Assembly (NCBI GenBank): GCA_036526255.1
Contig: DATCYW010000013.1
Span: forward strand, 98,375 to 162,374
Length of the DNA: 64,000 nucleotides
Origin: Malonomonas sp036526255
GTDB lineage: Bacteria; Desulfobacterota; Desulfuromonadia; Desulfuromonadales; Geopsychrobacteraceae
Direction: 5' to 3'
Of this stretch, positions 60,396 through 64,000 are shown piece after piece (within the stretch, counting starts at the first letter, position 1; each line of letters starts with the position of its first letter). The position numbers were made by a program, and so were the translations under genes. A model generated the notes under the pieces. The model was not told the origin of the DNA. It saw nothing but the letters and a program-made list of their open reading frames with translations, and ran no database searches.

Positions 60396-60809
60396 TTACC
60401 AGTCGGCATAAGGCACCCCGTTTAAACCGACCAGATCGCTGCCGCTATTGATGTCGAAGCAACCACCCTCCGCCAGCTGGCCGTTATCTGCTGGCTCCGG
60501 CGGAATACAGCGCCAGGTGTCATTGCGATGTGTCAGAGGATCGAGCGGGATGCCACGCAGGTATTTGCTCGAGACCAACTGCTCCAAACCATCGGGATAA
60601 ACACCGTTATCGGCGAAATACGCATCGATCGAGCGACGCATCTGGTAGAGATCCTCTGCCAACACCGACTCTCGGGCTTTAATCTGGCTGCGTTGATAGC
60701 TGGGGATTGCGATGGAGGCGAGAATTCCAAGGATCACCATCACCGCCAACAGTTCAAACAAAGTGAAACCCTTGGAATTTTTCCAGATATGCTTAGGTGG
60801 AAAGCTCAT
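60396..60809 (-). CDS. gspG: Type II secretion pseudopilin, GspG-like
   Basis: 137 residues. Prepilin peptidase site KG/FTLFE (Gly14, Phe+1, Glu+5) followed by the hydrophobic helix LLAVMVILGILASIAIPSY. The mature part has DLYQMRRSIDAYFADNGVYPDGLEQLVSSKYLRGIPLDPLT, the GspG pattern of a major pseudopilin, and a C-terminal pair of cysteines (WRCIPP, GGCFD). 4 bp after the preceding pseudopilin gene. No assembly ATPase or platform gene is in the window; they probably lie beyond 64000. Confidence 0.88.
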   Translation of the reverse strand: MSFPPKHIWKNSKGFTLFELLAVMVILGILASIAIPSYQRSQIKARESVLAEDLYQMRRSIDAYFADNGVYPDGLEQLVSSKYLRGIPLDPLTHRNDTWRCIPPEPADNGQLAEGGCFDINSGSDLVGLNGVPYADW

Positions 60810-60813
60810 TCAG

Positions 60814-61299
60814 CTACCATTCGTTATAGGAGGAGCCATCCAGTGCAATGGCATTACTCTTCGTGGAAACATCATAGAGATCGCGCCCGCCAGTCGAAGT
60901 ACAGGGTGGTTCTTCCTCATAAGAGCATTCCCCCCAGCCATCGTCGTACCTGTCGAAGGGATCTTTAGGCAGGCGCCGTAAATATCGCTTTTTGTACGCG
61001 TACATCCCCCCCCAGTCGCTCCCTTCGAGCAAGGCTTCGAGAGATTCCGGATAGCCTGAAGCATCGATGGTGGCAAATATTTTCTTCTGCTCTACCGCCT
61101 TGTCGTAATCGACTTTGTATTCATCGATCGCGGTGCGGATTTCCCGCAAGGCACGCCGCAGTTCCAGTTCTTTGGTACGGGTCACAGTGACTTCGGCCAT
61201 CGGTAGAACCACGGCGGCAAGCACTGCCATGATCGCCATCGCAATGACCAGCTCGATCAGCGACAGACCGGAACTGTTTAAAAAACGCAAAGGGCGCAT
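60814..61299 (-). CDS. Second type II secretion-like pseudopilin
   Basis: 161 residues. Peptidase site SSG/LSLIE (Gly11, Leu+1, Glu+5) with helix LVIAMAIMAVLAAVVLPM. The mature domain has RALREIRTAIDEYKVDYDKA and, like its neighbour, ends in a Pro-rich segment with cysteines (GECSYEEEPPCTS) and a final NEW/ADW-type tail. The similar endings (SYNEW here, PYADW downstream) suggest the two arose by duplication. The start is nine bases after the secretin stop. Confidence 0.85.
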   Translation of the reverse strand: MRPLRFLNSSGLSLIELVIAMAIMAVLAAVVLPMAEVTVTRTKELELRRALREIRTAIDEYKVDYDKAVEQKKIFATIDASGYPESLEALLEGSDWGGMYAYKKRYLRRLPKDPFDRYDDGWGECSYEEEPPCTSTGGRDLYDVSTKSNAIALDGSSYNEW

Positions 61300-61307
61300 C
61301 CTGATAA

Positions 61308-63851
61308 TTACTCACCGACCTCGATCGTCAATCCAGTGGTATCGACTCTCAGCCGCTCGCCACCGGGGTTACGGAAATTAGTCCGGGTCGGGCTGACATC
61401 CCCCTGACCTGCTGTGATCGCCTTGAAATTCATCACGAAAAGATCTCCGCCGCCAGAGAGTCCTTTACCACCGGCCCCCTGTTTCAGGCCAACAATAATC
61501 CGGCCGCTGCCGTTCAGGGCGGTGTGCGTGAACACCGTTGGACTAGGGCCTTGTTTCAAAAAACCGCCCTCTTCGGCGTTGATAAATTCAAAAAGTTGCG
61601 TATCGTACTGCACATAAAGGGGCGCACTGAACAGATCGACAACTTCATCGACAAAGAAGGTCACGCTGAAATTCTCGCCAACCTTGACCAGCTGCGGACC
61701 TTGGGCATAAACCTTCGGCTTGACAATCTCGACCGGTTGTTGCGGCTGCGGGATCTGCACCTCTGCGACCAGCTCCTGTGGCTCAACAGCTTCGGTTTCG
61801 TCGGTCACTTCGCCAGTTTCGAGCTCCTGCAGTTGCCCCTCATCAATAGCCGGTGAATCTGTGGCTAGCTCAACTGGCACCACCGGCGCCGGCGCATCGA
61901 GTGCGGGTGGCTTAACCGCTACCGGCTCAGGCCCGGACGGTTGCTCAGGCGCAGACCCGGCAGGGGCTTTCTCTACCGGCTGCGGAGCGGGGTCTGTGAG
62001 TGGCTGGTAATCGACTTTCGGCAGCAGCCCCTGCTGCTCAGCAACGTAATCGTCGGCAAAAGTGCCGAAATTACGCCCGACCTTCATATCATCCTCACCG
62101 CCCGACCAGATGCTGGAGAGGTTGGTTTCCGGCAGATTGACCAGCTTGACGATGTGCGGGGTTATTGAAAGAAGAATTTCGCTTTTCGATTTCGAATTGT
62201 CATGAGATGAGAATAAAGATCCCAATAGTGGGATATCACCTAAGATCGGTACTGTTTTCTTATTCTTAGATTTTGAATCCCGTAACAATCCACCAATAAT
62301 TGTTCTTTCTCCGTCTTTTAAAGTCAAAGCGGTTGTTGCATTGGTCGTAGAAATTGTTAGAACAGAGGTGCCGCTTGTTGTTGTACTTCGCCCAGAGACA
62401 TTACTTACTTCAAGACCGAGTTTAGTCACTACGGTATTATCGAGCTGTATGATCGGCTCCACATCCAGTTTAACGCCGACATCAACATACTGAACGCTAT
62501 CGGTAAAATCATCACCGTTTTTAGTCACTGTAATAACTGGCTCGCGACTACCTATATGTACTTTCGCTTTTTCTTTATTCTTTACCCTAATCTTAGGGTT
62601 GGCAAGAACCTCTGTACCACCGGATTCCTTCATCAGATCAAAAGAAGCGGATGGCAACCCATAGAGAAATTGCAGACCATCTAAAGAATCTACAACGACA
62701 CTGCCGATTTTTGATGTGACTGTAGGTTGAGCTACTGTGTTTAAAGCCTCTGCATCGACACCAACATTTATATTGTACGCTCCCAACCTTGGGCCAAAAT
62801 TCAAACCTTCGGTGTGCAGAACCTCGATCAATTCAAGATCAAAAACAACTTCGGCGTCTCCGCGATCATTGGCCTCAATGATTTTCTGTGCCAGCCTGAC
62901 GACTTCGGGTTTATCGCGGATAATGATGGCATTCAACTCTTCATGTACATAAATCTTTCGAACCTGCAGCATGGTCCTTAACAGGTTGACAGCTTTTTTC
63001 GCGTCGATGCTCGACAGATAAAATGTCTGGATAATCTGATCTTCAAACTGCTTCTGCTTATCACGGGTTTTGGGAAACAGGATGATGGTCTTGCTGTTGA
63101 GAATCTTTTTATCCAGCTTGTTCATCTGCAGCAGTAATTCTAATGCCTGGGCAAAGGTCGCCTGCTCGAGGAACAACGTCGTGTTGCTGCCACGCACATC
63201 CTCATCAAGGATAAAGTTGATCCCGGACAGTTTGCTCAGAATATCAAAAACATCAGGCAGCTTGGCGTCTCTGAAATTCAGATTGATCGGCTGATCTGAA
63301 GTGACTTCCAGCTCGACGCCATCGATGATCGTGTATTTGTTTCTGTCTATCTGTGCTTTTAACTGTAGTGCGGGCTGATAATCTGGAACCAGAAGCAGTG
63401 CTTGCCTTACCGCCTCTTTAGCAGGCAATTGACGACGTGCTTGCAGTAACCTGTCAGCCTCTGCGACATGTTTCGTTGCCTGCAGATACTTCTTAGCATT
63501 CTCAAGGGCATCGACGACCACAAACAATGAACCATCCAGATCAACCGCTTTCTGATACTCATCAACTGCGGCTGCATAATTGGCCTGCTTCATGTACGAG
63601 TCACCACGCAAACTATGCGACCGCGCAGACTTGGTTCTGGCCTGAACCCATTTCATGCGATATTCACGATTTTCCGGGGCGTCTTTCAGAGCCGCGGTGT
63701 AATGATCGACCGCTTTTTCATAATCTTCAGCCAGCGCGTATTTTTCCCCAGCCCTAAAATCGGCCCGACCGGCCGCGCAAGCTGACAACAGCAGGGCAAC
63801 CAGCAAATAACAACTGAAACGCAATGACCATCTCCAGATCAAACATCGCAT
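61308..63851 (-). CDS. Secretin lipoprotein with TPR N-terminus and cohesin-like C-terminus
   Basis: 847 residues, longer than usual GspD (about 650-700). Lipobox LLSACAAG (Cys25), TPR-type repeats (about 30-150, ALAEDYEKAVDHYTAALKDAP and ANYAAAVDEYQKAVDL), a short secretin N-domain (NLNFRDAKLPDVFDILSKLSGINF), secretin core (about 300-580, with NPKIRVKNKEKAKVHIGSRE and TLKDGERTIIGGLL; LLGSLFSS), a Pro/Glu-rich linker (620-715), and a cohesin-like domain (725-845, VGENFSVTFFVDEV). It should form the outer-membrane pore of a type II secretion-like system. Confidence 0.9.
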   Translation of the reverse strand: MRCLIWRWSLRFSCYLLVALLLSACAAGRADFRAGEKYALAEDYEKAVDHYTAALKDAPENREYRMKWVQARTKSARSHSLRGDSYMKQANYAAAVDEYQKAVDLDGSLFVVVDALENAKKYLQATKHVAEADRLLQARRQLPAKEAVRQALLLVPDYQPALQLKAQIDRNKYTIIDGVELEVTSDQPINLNFRDAKLPDVFDILSKLSGINFILDEDVRGSNTTLFLEQATFAQALELLLQMNKLDKKILNSKTIILFPKTRDKQKQFEDQIIQTFYLSSIDAKKAVNLLRTMLQVRKIYVHEELNAIIIRDKPEVVRLAQKIIEANDRGDAEVVFDLELIEVLHTEGLNFGPRLGAYNINVGVDAEALNTVAQPTVTSKIGSVVVDSLDGLQFLYGLPSASFDLMKESGGTEVLANPKIRVKNKEKAKVHIGSREPVITVTKNGDDFTDSVQYVDVGVKLDVEPIIQLDNTVVTKLGLEVSNVSGRSTTTSGTSVLTISTTNATTALTLKDGERTIIGGLLRDSKSKNKKTVPILGDIPLLGSLFSSHDNSKSKSEILLSITPHIVKLVNLPETNLSSIWSGGEDDMKVGRNFGTFADDYVAEQQGLLPKVDYQPLTDPAPQPVEKAPAGSAPEQPSGPEPVAVKPPALDAPAPVVPVELATDSPAIDEGQLQELETGEVTDETEAVEPQELVAEVQIPQPQQPVEIVKPKVYAQGPQLVKVGENFSVTFFVDEVVDLFSAPLYVQYDTQLFEFINAEEGGFLKQGPSPTVFTHTALNGSGRIIVGLKQGAGGKGLSGGGDLFVMNFKAITAGQGDVSPTRTNFRNPGGERLRVDTTGLTIEVGE

Positions 63852-63880
63852 ATTCTATCAAGCTCCCATTTCCGGTCGAC

Positions 63881-64000
63881 TCAGGGATCTACCGTCTTAA
63901 CGCCGTCAATACTCGGCGGCTGATCCTGCTGTAACGGCAATTGTGGATTTAGCGTTTCTATCTGCGGCATTTCCACCGGGGTAAAAATGGGTCGATCTGA
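63881..64000 (-). CDS. C-terminal end of an unidentified gene upstream of the secretin
   Basis: Open frame of 39 residues ending in TGA at 63881; its start lies beyond the window. The visible part is Pro/Gln-rich (FTPVEMPQIETLNPQLPLQQ, DGVKTVDP) with no domain. It lies 29 bp upstream of the secretin on the same strand, so it probably belongs to the same secretion operon. Identity cannot be read. Confidence 0.55.
   Translation of the reverse strand, partial: SDRPIFTPVEMPQIETLNPQLPLQQDQPPSIDGVKTVDP

Noticed and set aside
59625..60425. 266-codon plus-strand frame
   Set aside because: Antisense to ftsE, which shows all ABC ATPase motifs.
1..64000. tRNA or rRNA genes, CRISPR arrays, insertion sequences, prophage
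   Set aside because: No cloverleaf with a T-arm consensus, spaced repeats, transposase or integrase motifs were noticed by eye; a tRNA scan would be needed to exclude them fully.

Overview
This 64 kb window reads as a chromosomal stretch of a Desulfuromonadia (Geobacter/Pelobacter/Desulfuromonas-like) deltaproteobacterium. The signs are a tetraheme c3-type cytochrome, System II (ResBC-type) cytochrome c maturation genes, a tungsten-type aldehyde ferredoxin oxidoreductase, hydrogenase maturation HypF, a lipoprotein secretin carrying a cohesin-like tail, several multi-domain histidine kinases and small GPERR-ending proteins. The lineage is inferred from gene content and style; no rRNA or tRNA gene is visible to confirm it. 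Genes are densely packed and codon use looks even. I see no insertion sequence, prophage, integrase or CRISPR array.

Layout. 0-6 kb (minus): partial YihY/BrkB membrane protein, an M16 protease pair, and Lon. 6-14 kb: pfkA, hypF, purB, an AOR-family enzyme and an MltB-type lytic transglycosylase. 14-20 kb (minus): a DASS/SLC13 carboxylate transporter next to a Cache-HAMP-PAS histidine kinase and an NtrC-type sigma-54 activator; a near-consensus -24/-12 promoter before the transporter ties the three together. 20-23 kb: polyprenyl diphosphate synthase and an orphan kinase. 23-31 kb (plus): a complete cbb3 oxidase locus with its assembly genes (ccoN, a two-heme ccoO, ccoQ, one-heme ccoP, ccoG, ccoH, ccoI, ccoS, a TauE/SafE-like protein) behind two tandem sigma-70 promoters.

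31-38 kb: a membrane-tethered XRE regulator divergent from a tetraheme cytochrome, a PAS kinase, a probable small RNA gene (about 34800-34867) with an anti-Shine-Dalgarno loop, a CBS/DRTGG inorganic pyrophosphatase, a DUF3108 protein, an ArsR-type regulator and a 4-oxalocrotonate tautomerase-like enzyme. 38-42 kb (minus): bioW-bioF-bioH-bioC, which encodes two routes to the pimeloyl precursor of biotin, behind a BirA-like operator. 42-49 kb: ccsA/resB, an rRNA methyltransferase-like gene, a DUF3014 protein, a P-loop/DRTGG protein followed by three tandem paralogous small genes, and a secreted protein of unknown function.

49-53.5 kb (minus): xseA-xseB-ispA-dxs. 53.7-64 kb: a ParA-like ATPase with an unexplained C-terminal half, then a long minus-strand run: partial gene, secretin, two pseudopilins, ftsE, ftsX, envC, ctpA and a divergent polysaccharide deacetylase. 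This run joins a type II secretion-like module to the FtsEX-EnvC cell-wall hydrolysis module.

All promoter, operator, terminator and small-RNA calls are from reading the sequence by eye and are untested.
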